The position numbers and the translations under genes are program-made. DNA of 64,000 bases from Gemmatimonadota bacterium (lineage in GTDB: Bacteria > Gemmatimonadota > Gemmatimonadetes > Gemmatimonadales > GWC2-71-9), in assembly GCA_016713785.1 (NCBI GenBank), contig JADJOM010000002.1:1-64000 (forward strand), in the 5' to 3' direction. Below the pieces are notes generated by a model. That model saw only the letters and a list, made by a program, of their open reading frames with translations, made no database searches and was not told where the DNA came from. Below, piece by piece: positions 9,863-20,257 of the stretch (position 1 is its first letter; each line of letters opens with the position of its first letter).

Positions 9863-10895
9863 CCCGCCACCTCGATCACGATCTTGCCCGACTGGGCGCC
9901 ACTGGCCAGCCGCGCGAACGCCTCCCGTCCCCGGGCCAGCGGGACGACGGCATCCAGCGGGGGACGGAGCCGTCCCCGTCCGGCCAGCTCAACGATAGCA
10001 CGGAACTCGGCGTCACTGCCCATCGTGGACCCGAGGATCGACCACTGGTACCAGAACAGCTTGCGCACGTCGGTGGTCACCTCGGGCCCGGTGGTGCCGC
10101 CGCAGGTGACCAGCCGGCCCTTCCGCGCCAGCGCCCGGAGCGACTGGTCCCAGGTGGCCTCGCCCACGCTGTCCACCACCACGTCCACCCCGCGGCGGTG
10201 GGTGAGGGCGCGGACCTCCCGCGCCACGTCCACCTGCGCGTGGTTGAGCAGGTGATCGGCGCCGAGCGCGCGGGCCCGCGCCAGCTTCTCGTCCGAGGAG
10301 CTGGTCACGATCACCTCCGCCCCCACCAGCTTGGCCACCTGCAGCGCCGCCTGCGCCACCCCGCCGCCGACGCCCCAGATGAGCACCGTCTCGCCGGGGC
10401 GGAGCGCGGCGCGGGTGATGAGCATCCGCCAGGCCGTCACCGTGGCCAGCGGGAGCGCGGCGGCCTCCGCCCAGCCGAGGCCGTCGGGGACCCGGGCCAG
10501 GTTGCGCGCCGGCACCACGATGTACTCCGCCAGCGTGCCGGGGCGATGCTCCCCAGCACCCCGAATTCGGGGCAGAGCGGCTGGTCCCCCGCCAGGCACC
10601 ACTCGCACGCGCCACAACTCACGCCGGGGTTGAGCAGCACCCGGTCGCCGGGGGCGAAGCCGGTGACGCCGGCGCCCACGCGCTCGACGGTGCCGGCGCC
10701 GTCGGCGCCCAGGATGTGGGGGAACTGGTAGCGGATGCCGGGGAGGCCGGCGACCACCCAGAGGTCCAGGCGGTTGAGGGCCGCGGCGTGGATCCGCACG
10801 CGCACGTCATCCGCGGCGCCGAGCTCGGGCCGCGGGACGTCCTGCAGGGTGATCTGGTCCAGCCCGCCGAGGGCGGTGAGGGTCAGGGCGATCAA
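9859..10895 (-). CDS. Zinc-type alcohol dehydrogenase (MDR superfamily), one frame break
   Basis: The N-terminal part has the GroES-like domain (DVRVRIHAAALNRLDLWV, GADGAGTVERVG) and the structural-zinc motif CGACEWCLAGDQPLC. The C-terminal part has the Rossmann fold (LIWGVGGGVAQAALQVAK) and ends VIEVAG. The two parts are in different frames. The break is at the G4 run at 10550-10553: with one extra G the text reads GVLGEHRPGTLAEYIV, which joins them. It probably acts as an NAD(P)-dependent alcohol or quinone-type reductase. The likely start is TTG at 10895, overlapping the upstream stop (TTGA); the downstream MscS-like gene overlaps by ATGA. Confidence 0.8.
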
Positions 10896-13170
10896 AAAGC
10901 GGGACTCGTGATCCGTTCCCCGGGAAGGAGCCGTACGCTGGTGTCCACGCCGCCCGGGAGCGCGCGCCACTGCAATGTAAACTCGGGCACGACCCGGTTC
11001 TTGTCGGCCGGCTTGCTGGCCACCCACGCGATCCGGGCGCCATCCCGCGCCAGGGCGATGTCCATGAGGGTCAGGTCGGTGCTCACCAGCGTCACCGGCG
11101 GGCCGCCGGCGGCGCCCTGCTGCAGCACCAGCTCCGGCTCGCGCCGGTCCTTGCGGTGCAGCACCCAGGCCAGGTCGCCGCTGGGCAGGTAGAGCGGCCG
11201 GTTCTCGCGCCGGTCCCGGGTGGCCGTCACGGGCTGCGGCACGCCACCGGCCAGCGGCACCACGTAGATGTCGCCCGGGGCCTCGCGGCTGGTGTAGCCG
11301 GTGAAGGCCACGGTGCGGCCGTCGGGGAGATCGCCGGCTCCTCCGCGCCGCCCGGCAGGGCGGTCAGCGCGCGCACGTTGCTGCCGTCGGCCTGCATCAC
11401 GTAGAGCTGGCGGGCCCCGCCCCGGAGCGAGACGAACACCAGCGACTGGCCATCGGGCGTCCAGTGCGGCTGCAGGTCCATGCCCGCCTCGGTGGTGAGC
11501 CGCGCCGGGTTCCGGCCGTCGGCGTCGGCCACGTAGATGTCGTAGTTCCCCGCGCCGAGGCGGTCGGACGCGTAGGCCACGCGGCTGCGGTCGGGGGAGT
11601 AGGCGCCGTCGAGGTAGTTGCCGAAGCTGTCGGCCACCAGCGGGATGAACTGCTCCGGCGCGCGGGTCAGCGTGGCGTAGATGCCGAGCCGCCCGCTGCG
11701 GGTGGAGGTGAGCAGCAGGTCGCCGGTGACGAGCACCGTGGCGCTGCTCGGCGCCCCGGCGCCGGCCCGCGCGGTGATGGTGGCGCGGCCGGGGGCCACG
11801 GCCTCCACGGTGCCGTCGGCGTCGACCTTCACCAGGCCCGCGTTGCTGGTCACCCACTGCACGCCCTGCGCGGCGCCGACGGGCGCGCCGGCCAGGTCCA
11901 CGAAGGCGGCGGTCAGACGGGTCCGCTCGCCCGCGGCCAGCGTCAGCCGCTGCCGGTCGAGGGCGATGGCCCCCGGCAGCACCTCGATGGACCAGCCCTT
12001 GGGCAGGAAGCCGCGGGCCGAGAACTCGAGCGTGGTGCGCCCGGCGCGGCGCGCGGTCAGCGTGCCGGTGACCGGATCGAAGCGGGCGATGCTCGTGTCG
12101 CCCACCGTCCACGCCATGGGCACGCCCTCGATGGGGAGCGAGTCGATGGTCTGCGGGATCACGGTGAACTCGCGGCTCGTCTCCGCCGGGATGCGCACCG
12201 TGTCGGTGAGCCGCGGCGCCACGGCGAAGCGCGCCACCCGCTGGTGCACGATCACCGGCACCCGCACCTCCTGCAGGAAGCCGCGCACCACCACCTCGGA
12301 CCGGCCGGCGGTGCGCGCCCGGACCACGCCATCCGCCCGCACCTCGAGCACGCCGTCGTCACTGGCGCTCCACACCAGGTCCTGGGGCCGGAGCCGGCGG
12401 CCGCCCTGCGCCGGGACGATGATGCCGACCGTGTCGCTGTCGTCGGGGGACAGCACCAGCCGGTCGCGGTCGGCGCCGATCGTCGCCAGCGAGACCGCCA
12501 CCGGCACCCGCACGCTCGGACCGTTGGGAATCGCGGCCTCCACCACCGCCTGGCCCGAAGCCATCGCGGTCAGGCCGCCCATGCTGTCGCTCAGCGCGAC
12601 GATCTCCGGGCGCGAGGAACGCCACACCGCGCCCTCCGGCGCGCCCACGGTGCCGTCGGCCCGCAGCGCGCGAAGCTGCAGCCGGCCGTGCTCCGTCGGG
12701 AGCAGCGCCAGCGTGGCGGGTTCGGCGGTGAGCTGGGTGTAGAGCGGCGCCGGTGGGATCGGCGCGGGGGCGGGCTCGGCCGGCGCGGACGGCGCCGTCG
12801 GGGCGGGCGCCACCCGGGCCCCGGACCGCGCCACCGGCGCGGCCACCGGACCGGTCACCACCACCTGGATCGTCTTGCTCCTGCTGCCGGCCTCGATCAC
12901 GATGCGGGCGCGGCCACCGGCCAGCGCGCTCACCGTGCCGTTGCTCGCCACCCGCGCCACCAGGGTGTCGGTGGAGCGGAAGCGGATCGCCAGCACGGCG
13001 TTGCCGGCGTCGTCGAAGGCCTGCACCGACAGCCCCTGCCGCTGCCCGGCCTCGAGGCGCAGTGAATCGGGGGTGGCGTAGAGTTCGGTCACGGTCTGCG
13101 CCGCCGACCCCCGAGGAAGGAGCAGCGCGAGCGTGAGGACGATCGATGACCAGCGGAGCGGAGTGGACAT
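10892..13170 (-). CDS. Exported Big2-domain / PD40 beta-propeller protein, one frame break
   Basis: About 759 residues. A signal peptide (VLTLALLLPRGSAAQ) is followed by four or five Ig-like Big2 repeats (LVARVASNGTVSALAGGRAR; DDGVLEVRADGVVRARTAGR; SIARFDPVTGTLTARRAGRT; GLVKVDADGTVEAVAPGRAT). The C-terminal third has TolB/PD40 blades (YSPDRSRVAYASDR, WTPDGQSLVFVS). The frame breaks near 11330, where a C4 run would restore AISPDGRTVAFTGY. It is probably a cell-surface or periplasmic protein. It heads the operon with the alcohol dehydrogenase and the channel. Ligand unknown. Confidence 0.78.
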
Positions 13171-13337
13171 GGCCCGGGTTCAGTCAGAGACACCCGGAGA
13201 AGTGCAAGGGCTAGACCATCGGTTGGATAACCGCAAAGCATTGTGGTACAACAGCTTGTATCGTGCCAATGACGGCCCTTCGGACCCCGGTCGGCAAACA
13301 CGCCAGACCGCCCGGCGGACTGCGACGGCCCGGGCGG

Positions 13338-15351
13338 CTAGTGCCACTCCCGCGGCAGCGACTCCGCCAGCGCCGGACCCGGGTCCGCTGCCCCGGCCGG
13401 GCCAGTTCCCGGGTCACGGTCACGTGGAACGCGGCCGAATCGGAGGTGACGTCGATGGTGGTGGTGAGGGTGAACTCCCGGCCCGGTGGGCGGACCCGGT
13501 GGCTGGCCACGCCAAGGAAGCTCGAGCGCGCCGGCGCGCTGTCGGTGGTGCGATAGGTCTCGGCCTCAGTGTAGTCGTACCGCACCGCGCCGATGGACCA
13601 GGCGGCGCCGCTCTTCCACTCGAAGGTGGTCATCCCGCTGCGCGGGTCGTAGCTGGCGCGCTCCACGGCGGGGAACGGGTCGTCGTGGTGGGTCACGTCG
13701 GGACGGTGGCGCCGCGGCTCGGGCACCGGGAGCGCCGGGGCCGGATAGGGGCTCGCCGCCGGCACCAGGGGGAGCACCACGAACGAGCCCGTCGGCTCCA
13801 CGACGCTGGTCATCGGGTACGGCGTGGGCCAGAGCATCGGGAACTGGGCGTTGGAGACGGCGAGCCGGACCCGGTGCCCGGGGCGGAAGGCCCAGGTGCT
13901 GAGGTGGAGGTCCCAGGCCAGGGTGTACGACTGTCCCGGCACCAGCCGCGTGGGCGCCGCGGGGTCGTCACGCTGGGTGGCGTTGAGCGCCCCGCCCGCC
14001 ACCAGTGAGACCTCCCCGTCGGGCGCCACGTCCTCGAGCCGCGCCGTCCAGTTGGCGAGCGGGGCGCCGGCGATGGTCCGCAGCACCACCCGCGGCAGGC
14101 CCAGCAGGGTGAGCGTGGTGTCGAGCGCGGGGAGTCGTATACCAGGCTGCCGGCGTCGTCGCGGCGCATGTCGCCGGTGGGTTCGCCCCACCAGTCGCCG
14201 GCCATCACGCCGAAGCCCGGACGGTAGCGCAGTCGCTCGGTGGCTCGGCGGCTCGGCGGCTCGGCCTGGAGCCCGCCCCCCGGCGCGAGGTGCAGGGTGT
14301 CGGCGCGCGCGCCGGCCACCGGCCAGTCCTCGAAGCGCCAGTGCCCAGGCGTCTCCGCCAGGTTGCGGTCCGGGGCGTGCCCCTCGCGCTGGAACACGAG
14401 CAGCCGCGGCTCGCGGACGATGGCGTCAGGCCCGCCGCGCAGCCAGTGATCCCACCACGCCACCGCGCGGGCCCGCCATTCATAGTTGGGACCCGGGGTG
14501 CCGTCGTCGGGCCAGTCGTGCACCCACGGGCCGATCTCGGCCTTGACCGGGCCGGCCAGGTACCCGAGCGCGCGCAGCGGAGGTCCCGGTAGCCGTCGAG
14601 CAGCCCGCCGATCAGGTACGCGGGGATGGTGAGCGCCTCGGGCCGGAAGCGGAGGCCGTTCCGGCGCCAGAAGGGACCGTCCGCCGGCTGCTTGAGGTAG
14701 GTGAGCACCCACGGAGAGGCGTCGAAGCGGTCGCGGAAGTACGCCGCGTCGAAGGCGTAGCCCGGGGTGCGGGGCAGCCCGTTCTCGTGGTCGATCTGCA
14801 GGATGTAGGGGTCGAGGTGCAGCGCCCCGTCGATGTAGTGCACGTCGTCATGGAACAGGTCGTCGGTGGCGTGCAGCGCCAGGATGGCCTTGAGCGCCGG
14901 GGGCTGGCGCATCGCCACCTGGATGGCGTTGAACCCGCCCCACGAGATCCCCCACATCCCCACGTGGCCGTTGCCGTCCCGCCGCCGCGCCAGCTGCGCG
15001 ATCACCTGCTCCGCGTCGTCGAGTTCCTGCTCCGAGTACTCCCGCGAGGGCACCGGCCCGTCGGACCCGCCGGTGCCGCGCAGGTCCACCTTGGCCAGGG
15101 ACAAAGCCCCGCCGCACGAAGTAGTCGTACAGCGGGAAGTCGCGGGCGTAGAAGCTGTCGTCCTTGCGGTAGGGCAGGTACTCGAGCAGCACCGGAAACC
15201 GCTCGCCGGGGTGCTTCGGCGTGGGGAGCCACCAGGTCACCGCCAGCCGCGCCCCATCGGGCATGGCCAGGAAGCCGCGCTCCGTGCGGTAGTCGTACAA
15301 CGAATCGGGCGCCCCGGTGAGCAGCGCGGCGATGAGCGTCAGTGAGAGCAT
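13338..15351 (-). CDS. CocE/NonD-family secreted hydrolase (X-Pro dipeptidyl-peptidase-like), frame broken
   Basis: It begins MLSLTLIAALLTGAPDSLYD with a weak signal peptide. The alpha/beta-hydrolase core is clear: RTERGFLAMPDGARLAVTWW, VDLRGTGGSDG, the nucleophile elbow GMWGISWGGFNA, then YLIGGLLDGYRD and IGPWVHDWP. The C-terminal jelly-roll reads FRPGHRVRLAVSNAQFPML. Frame changes near 15102 (CCC), 14575, 14127 and 13380 are needed, after which it ends LAESLPREWH at 13338. Related enzymes cleave peptides, esters or amides; the substrate here is unknown. A CGGCTCGG repeat (14231-14268) is in frame and adds EPPSRRATERLR to the protein. Confidence 0.75.
14231..14268. repeat. CGGCTCGG-family repeat inside the CocE-like gene
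   Basis: Three imperfect copies of the octamer CGGCTCGG lie within the coding region of the hydrolase and keep its frame locally, adding a Pro/Arg/Ala-rich stretch. Confidence 0.7.
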
Positions 15352-15369
15352 GGTGGCTCGATGGTTGGA

Positions 15370-15401
15370 CGGCTCGGCGGCTCGGCGGCTCGGCGGCTCG
15401 G
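15370..15401. repeat. Octamer tandem repeat (CGGCTCGG)4
   Basis: Four perfect copies of CGGCTCGG just upstream of the CocE-like gene, followed by AATGACA. The same AATGACA neighbour accompanies the related repeat at 25617-25652. Confidence 0.85.
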
Positions 15402-15466
15402 AATGACAAGGGGCGGCCCTCCCCCGGACCCCCGTTCCCCTTTCCCCCTTCCCCCTTCCCCTTCGG

Positions 15467-15500
15467 TTCCCTCTTCCCTCTTCCCTCTTCCCTCTTCCCT
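15467..15500. repeat. Heptamer tandem repeat (TTCCCTC)4.9
   Basis: Nearly five copies of TTCCCTC abut the stop codon of the glycosidase gene (15499-15501), preceded by further C/T-rich sequence from about 15434. It belongs to the heptamer family also found at 42043, 52963, 53042, 53874 and 53985. Confidence 0.85.
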
Positions 15501-18147
15501 ACGGAACAACCACCCTCAGATCAACGCGGCTGTACCCATCCACGCTGTCGCCAGGGGTGGGGAAGGTGATGAGCGGGTGCACGCTGCCGCCGCGGCGCAC
15601 CAGGATCGGCGCGGTGCTGCCGGCGGGCCCTTCGAGCGTGAGCGCCAGGGTGTCGCCCTCGAGGCGCTGGTCGAGCAGGCGCAGCTGGCGCGAGGCGCCG
15701 CCGCGCGGCGTCTCGACCGGCGCGAGCAGCACCTCGTAGCCCGGCTCGTACTCCAGCACCACGTGCGCGCGGTCGGTCACCGTCACCGGGCAGGGCACGC
15801 CGACGTCCCGCGCCGTCGGCACCGCCGCGCCGCAGGGGCCAGAGCCGCCGGCCTCGTCGCTGGCCCGGAGCAGCCGCGCGCCGAGTGGCAGGCGCGGGGC
15901 GTAGTGGATGGTGGTGCTGCCGGCGCCGCCGGTGCGCACGATCGTCAGCTCCAGGCGGCCGGGCGCCTTCCGGAACGACAGGTCGAACCGTCCCTCGCCG
16001 GCGGGGGCGTTGTGCACCTCGAGGCGATCCCATCCCGCCGGCAGCGCCGGCGCCAGGTGCACCACCCCCGCGGGCAGATCCGGCTCCCAGCCGAGCAGCC
16101 CGCGCACGAGCACCGTGGGGATGAAGCTGGTGCCGAAGAACTGCTGCGCCACGGCGGTCTCCAGCGGCTCGCGCAGCAGGCCGGCGTACACCTCCGGGTT
16201 GCGGCCCAGGCCGCGGTCCCAGCCGCTGTTCACCAGCGCCTGCAGCTGCTGGTAGCCGGCGGTGGGGTTCCGGTAGCGGTACTGCGCCAGCGCCGCGAAG
16301 CCGGTCACGAAGGGCCAGACGGTGCCGTTGTTGTAGTGCAGCGGGTCGAACAGCGCGCTGCTCCCCGCGAGCGAGCGCGCGCCCCAGTCGGTGAGCAGGG
16401 TGGCGCGGGCCTGGGTGGCGGCGGCGGCCATGCCGCGATCGTCGGCGAGGAGCCCGAAGCTCATGGCGGTGGCGGGCCACACGGTGAGCTCGGGGCGGAT
16501 CTCGCCCCGCTCGAGCAGCGCAAAGGCGTACATCTGCTGCTCCGGCAGCCAGAAGCGGTCGCGGAGGGAGGCGAGGGCCTGGGCGTGGAGGGCACGGGCT
16601 TGTGCGCCCAGGGCCGACGGTTCGACGGCTCGGCGGTTCGACCGGCCGGCGGGCTTCCGCTCCATCACCTCGGCCATGCGCGCCATCCGGTCCAGCGCCT
16701 CCACCCAGACCGCGCTCAGGTAGATGTCGGACTGGACGCCCACGCCGAGGTCGCCCACCTCGACGGCGCCGAGTCCGCCCTTCGAGTTGAGCATCAGGCC
16801 GGTGGTGGAATCCACGGTGCCGCGGCACCACTCGTAGGCCTTGCGGAGGGCGGGCCAGACCCGGCGGATGGTGGTGGTGTCGTTGGTGGCTTTCCAGTAG
16901 TCGCCCCAGGCCATGAGCCAGTAGGGCGTGGTGTCGGCGTGGTAGAAGGCGTAGGGGAAGTCCTCGAACCAGCGGATGCGGCCGGCGGCCTGGGAGATCT
17001 CGTGGGGGATCTTGCCGTCGGTACGCTGGTACTTCACGAAGAACTCGAGGCCCTGCCGCACCAGGTCGTACTGGCCCAGCGCGCCCATCCCCAGGGAGTT
17101 GATGGCGGCGTCGCCGCCGAAGAACCACCCGAAGCCGGGGCGCGCCCCGCGCGACTCGCTCGGCCCGTAGCCCGCCACCGGGCCGCAGCCCAGGTCGGGG
17201 TTGCAGACCATCGCCTCGTCGAGGTTGAGTGCCGCCCAGCGCACCGCCTGGTCGAGCCGCGCGTCGGGCGACTCGATCCACAGCGCGTTGGCGCTCACGC
17301 TGTCGGCGGCGGCGGCGCGGGCGGCGTACAGGGCGGGCACCTCCGCCAGCACCCGGCGGTAGAGCGCCTTGAGGCTGTCGCGCGGGGCGAGGCCGCCCAC
17401 GATCACGATCGGGATGCCGCGGACGTGCAGCGAGGTGAGCCGGCCCACCGGCTCGCCGGGACGCGGCATCGGCGCGCGGGCGGGATCGCCCACCGCGATG
17501 CGGAACTGGTTCGGCTGGTCGGGGACGTCATGCGCCGGCTGGTTGGTCGCGATGGTGGTGGAGGGGCTCCCCACCAGCGCGCTGGCCTTCCGCTGGCTCT
17601 CCGAGAGGATGAACGCCTTCTCGGCGTCGTCCCAGAACACGTATTGCCCGCCGATCGCCCCCGGCCACGCCAGCTGCAGGTCGGAGATGAACTCGGCCAC
17701 GATCTCCATGGGCCGCACCGCGTCCACGTCGAGCAGCATCACCACCGCCGGCGCGTCGCGCAGCGCGAACACCGACTGCCGCACCGTGAAGGCGGGGTGG
17801 GTGTAGGTGATGACGGGACCGGCGGGGGTGATTGTCACCGCGCGGGCCAGCCCGCGGCCGGCGATCGCCTCGGGATAGAGCGGCGTCTGGAACCGGAGCT
17901 CGAAGTGGTGCAGCAGCTTGAGCGGCCAGGCCCAGACCTCGAAGCCCCCCTGCTCGGTGCCCATGGCGAGGGCGCGGCGGCCCACCGCGCTGACGTAGCT
18001 CCCGGGCCGCGCGGGGCCGTGGAAGTCGGCGGGGCCGGCCCGCCACTCGACCGGCCGGAGCGCGGTGGAATCGGCAACCCCCTGCGCGACGGCCGCCGCG
18101 GGGAGGCCGAGCAGGAGGAGCGGGAGCAAGGCGGTGCGGTGCGACAT
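15499..18147 (-). CDS. Secreted (alpha/alpha)6-barrel glycosidase, glucosidase/GH63-like
   Basis: The product has 882 residues. The start at 18147 has GAGGAG 7 nt upstream and a signal peptide (LLPLLLLGLPAAAVAQG). The N-terminal beta-sandwich (about 30-290) is followed by an (alpha/alpha)6 toroid with RPGFGWFFGGDAAINSLGMG, WFEDFPYAFYHADTTPYWLM, YEWCRGTVDS and LFDPLHYNNGTVWPFVTG, as in amylo-1,6-glucosidase and GH63/GH15-type enzymes. A C-terminal beta-domain follows. It probably trims alpha-linked oligosaccharides outside the cytoplasm; linkage cannot be told. An octamer-family repeat at 16612-16645 is in frame and encodes the loop GRSNRRAVEPSALG. The frame is intact, unlike its left neighbours. 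Confidence 0.75.
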   Translation of the reverse strand: MSHRTALLPLLLLGLPAAAVAQGVADSTALRPVEWRAGPADFHGPARPGSYVSAVGRRALAMGTEQGGFEVWAWPLKLLHHFELRFQTPLYPEAIAGRGLARAVTITPAGPVITYTHPAFTVRQSVFALRDAPAVVMLLDVDAVRPMEIVAEFISDLQLAWPGAIGGQYVFWDDAEKAFILSESQRKASALVGSPSTTIATNQPAHDVPDQPNQFRIAVGDPARAPMPRPGEPVGRLTSLHVRGIPIVIVGGLAPRDSLKALYRRVLAEVPALYAARAAAADSVSANALWIESPDARLDQAVRWAALNLDEAMVCNPDLGCGPVAGYGPSESRGARPGFGWFFGGDAAINSLGMGALGQYDLVRQGLEFFVKYQRTDGKIPHEISQAAGRIRWFEDFPYAFYHADTTPYWLMAWGDYWKATNDTTTIRRVWPALRKAYEWCRGTVDSTTGLMLNSKGGLGAVEVGDLGVGVQSDIYLSAVWVEALDRMARMAEVMERKPAGRSNRRAVEPSALGAQARALHAQALASLRDRFWLPEQQMYAFALLERGEIRPELTVWPATAMSFGLLADDRGMAAAATQARATLLTDWGARSLAGSSALFDPLHYNNGTVWPFVTGFAALAQYRYRNPTAGYQQLQALVNSGWDRGLGRNPEVYAGLLREPLETAVAQQFFGTSFIPTVLVRGLLGWEPDLPAGVVHLAPALPAGWDRLEVHNAPAGEGRFDLSFRKAPGRLELTIVRTGGAGSTTIHYAPRLPLGARLLRASDEAGGSGPCGAAVPTARDVGVPCPVTVTDRAHVVLEYEPGYEVLLAPVETPRGGASRQLRLLDQRLEGDTLALTLEGPAGSTAPILVRRGGSVHPLITFPTPGDSVDGYSRVDLRVVVP
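16612..16645. repeat. In-frame CGGTTCGACGGCTCGGCGG repeat inside the glycosidase gene
   Basis: A palindromic copy of the CGGCTCGG family (on the other strand CGAACCGCCGAGCCGTCGAACC-like) inserted in frame. It gives the residues RSNRRAVEPS in a loop between two helices of the barrel. Confidence 0.65.
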
Positions 18148-18238
18148 GGCATGTCTCCTCAAGGGGTCCCGGCGGCCACAGCTGCCCGGGACGCCCGGCC
18201 GCCGCGCCTGCGCCGCTCCCCTCGACGCAGCGATATCG

Positions 18239-20107
18239 CTACGGGCAGGCAGTGGTGCCTGTATTGGCCTGGGCCACGGGCTCGTTGTTCACCCGCAGCT
18301 TGACCGTGCCCGCGACCGGGACCACGAACTCGGTGGCGCTGTAGGCCTGGCCGCTGGGCCGCGCCGGGAGCGTGAGCGCACCGGTCTGCGGCTTGCCCAC
18401 GATGGTCCACGTGGCCGCCACCACGGAATCCACCGAACTCCGCGCACTGAAGCGCCGCTGGCAGGCGTTGTGCAGGCTGAATTGCGGCGGGGCGCCGGGG
18501 CCGGATTGGGTGTAGAGGGGAACATCCGTCGAATCGGTCGGTACGGCGACCGTCACCAGGCGGCTGCCGCCGGCATTGAACGTGACCGGGAGCCAGCTCG
18601 GTGCCGAGTGGCTCGTCAATCCGCCGCCAAATTCGGTCATCACGGCCAGTGTTCCGGTTCCCGCAGAATCGCGCGCCACCTGGATCGCGAGGGAGCCACT
18701 CACGACATCGGGCAGCCAGGCCACGCTCGTGACAGGAGCACTCGGCGCGAGGGTGTCGGCGTCGTTGTCCAGCTCGACCTCCTCGTAGTCCGAGCCGGCC
18801 AGGTCCAGATATCGCTGGTGAGTCACCGGATCGCTCCCGATCCTCTCGCCCCCACTGAGGGTCACCAACAGGGTACCGCCAGCAAAGGTGACCCGGGTAC
18901 CAGCCGGCAGGGCGGCGGCGGCCGCACCTCCCGCCGTCGCGTTCACGGTCCCCCGGACCTGGAACGGAACCCCGTACTCACCGAGGGTCGAGTGGGGATT
19001 GATGTGACGAGGGTCGGCGATGCGAAACTCGGAAAATGGGACGCCAGGAGTGGCAGGCCCGATCCCCGTGGCCAGCACGAAGTGCCCAAGCCGTGTGCCG
19101 CCCCCCCGGGTCAGCAGTCCCAACACCACGGGCTTCCCCGCGCAGAGTGATTGCCGAAGCCCCGCGGTATCCTGTGCACGGCCGAGGTCGTTCCATGCCA
19201 GCTGCGAGCTCGCCAATGGCACGGTCCGGCCAAAGTGAACGATTCCACCAGGATCAAACCCGCTCCCGGTCAGCATCACTTGGTGCAGCGCCCCAGGATC
19301 CGTGGCCACGCCCTGACGCACCAATTCCATTACGAGACTGGTCAGGGCGCAGCCGCTGCTTCGGATGGTGGCCCCGGCAAGGTGGTCGTATGCCGTGTCC
19401 CCCCATCGCGCATCCCCCTGGCTGAGACGCACCACGTTGGTCTGGCAGCTCGGTGGCCGGCGGAAGGCCCGGACCTTGATGGTCCCGCCAAGGTTGGTGC
19501 TGGAGGTCGTGCTCGGGCCGAACGAGCGCACCAGGAAGCAGTACCCGGTGCCCGCCAGGATCAGCATGCATGGGAGCTGGAAGGATGGGTCGTTGGCGTT
19601 CAGGCCGCTGAACTGCGGCGGCCGCACCGTGAACAGGAGATCGCTGCGGTGCAGCGGCGCCTCGGTGTCGCGGAAGCGGAGCGGGTTGGCCTCGGTCAGG
19701 GTGCTGGCCGCGAGGTTCTCCAGGCCGGCCTGCCCCGCGCCATCGGTCTGCAGGAACTCCACGCTGATGTCGCGGGTGTAGAGGTCGCCGTTGGGGTAGT
19801 AGTACCACTGGGTGCCGGTCAGGGCCACAAGGGAGTAGGGGTAGGCCTGCCCGTTGTCCGCCGACAGCAGGGACTCGCCCTCGAGCGCCGCGGTATCCGC
19901 GTACTCGCCCAGGGCAAAGAACGGGATCGTGTCCACCAGCCCGCCAGTGTCCGGGACGGTGAGCGTGAGCTCGTGCAGCAGGGAATCGGTGGCGCTGCTG
20001 TCGTAGGGCTGCAGGATCCGCGGCGGAAGCGGAGGCCCGGCAAGCGAGGGGGACGCCGGCGCCTCGGCGCACCCAACGACCACCAGGGCCAGCGCGAGGC
20101 TAAGCAT
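18239..20107 (-). CDS. C39-fold cysteine peptidase-like lipoprotein
   Basis: The product has 622 residues. MLSLALALVVVGC is a lipoprotein signal peptide with the lipid-modified Cys at position 13. The central region has the C39/papain-like layout: a conserved VVRLSQGDARWGDTAYDHL, the nucleophile Cys in IRSSGCALTSLVMEL, the His in LGHFVLATGIG, and an Asp in FRIADPRHINPH. This order is typical of 'C39 family peptidase' proteins outside bacteriocin exporters. The N-terminal ~230 residues are beta-rich and unassigned, and the C-terminal ~220 look like beta-sandwich repeats. It probably cleaves peptides at the cell envelope. No clear ribosome binding site lies near the ATG, so the start is moderately certain. 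Confidence 0.7.
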   Translation of the reverse strand: MLSLALALVVVGCAEAPASPSLAGPPLPPRILQPYDSSATDSLLHELTLTVPDTGGLVDTIPFFALGEYADTAALEGESLLSADNGQAYPYSLVALTGTQWYYYPNGDLYTRDISVEFLQTDGAGQAGLENLAASTLTEANPLRFRDTEAPLHRSDLLFTVRPPQFSGLNANDPSFQLPCMLILAGTGYCFLVRSFGPSTTSSTNLGGTIKVRAFRRPPSCQTNVVRLSQGDARWGDTAYDHLAGATIRSSGCALTSLVMELVRQGVATDPGALHQVMLTGSGFDPGGIVHFGRTVPLASSQLAWNDLGRAQDTAGLRQSLCAGKPVVLGLLTRGGGTRLGHFVLATGIGPATPGVPFSEFRIADPRHINPHSTLGEYGVPFQVRGTVNATAGGAAAAALPAGTRVTFAGGTLLVTLSGGERIGSDPVTHQRYLDLAGSDYEEVELDNDADTLAPSAPVTSVAWLPDVVSGSLAIQVARDSAGTGTLAVMTEFGGGLTSHSAPSWLPVTFNAGGSRLVTVAVPTDSTDVPLYTQSGPGAPPQFSLHNACQRRFSARSSVDSVVAATWTIVGKPQTGALTLPARPSGQAYSATEFVVPVAGTVKLRVNNEPVAQANTGTTACP

Positions 20108-20257
20108 TCCCGCGAGGCAGGGGGGGGGGATTCAGGGGAGTGGTCGGCACGGGGGCCTCCGGAGAGGGACGGAGCGGCCGGCCGGGGGGACGACCACCGC
20201 CTGACGTGCAACCTATCCGCCCGGCACGCCCCCAGCCAGCCGGGCCCGTCCCGGTGC

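Noticed and set aside
11464..13065. 533-codon plus-strand open frame
   Set aside because: It is the mirror of the Big2/PD40 gene; His/Gly/Arg-rich composition is typical of shadow frames.
15361..18303. 980-codon plus-strand open frame
   Set aside because: It is antisense to the intact glycosidase gene, which has a signal peptide, ribosome binding site and family motifs.
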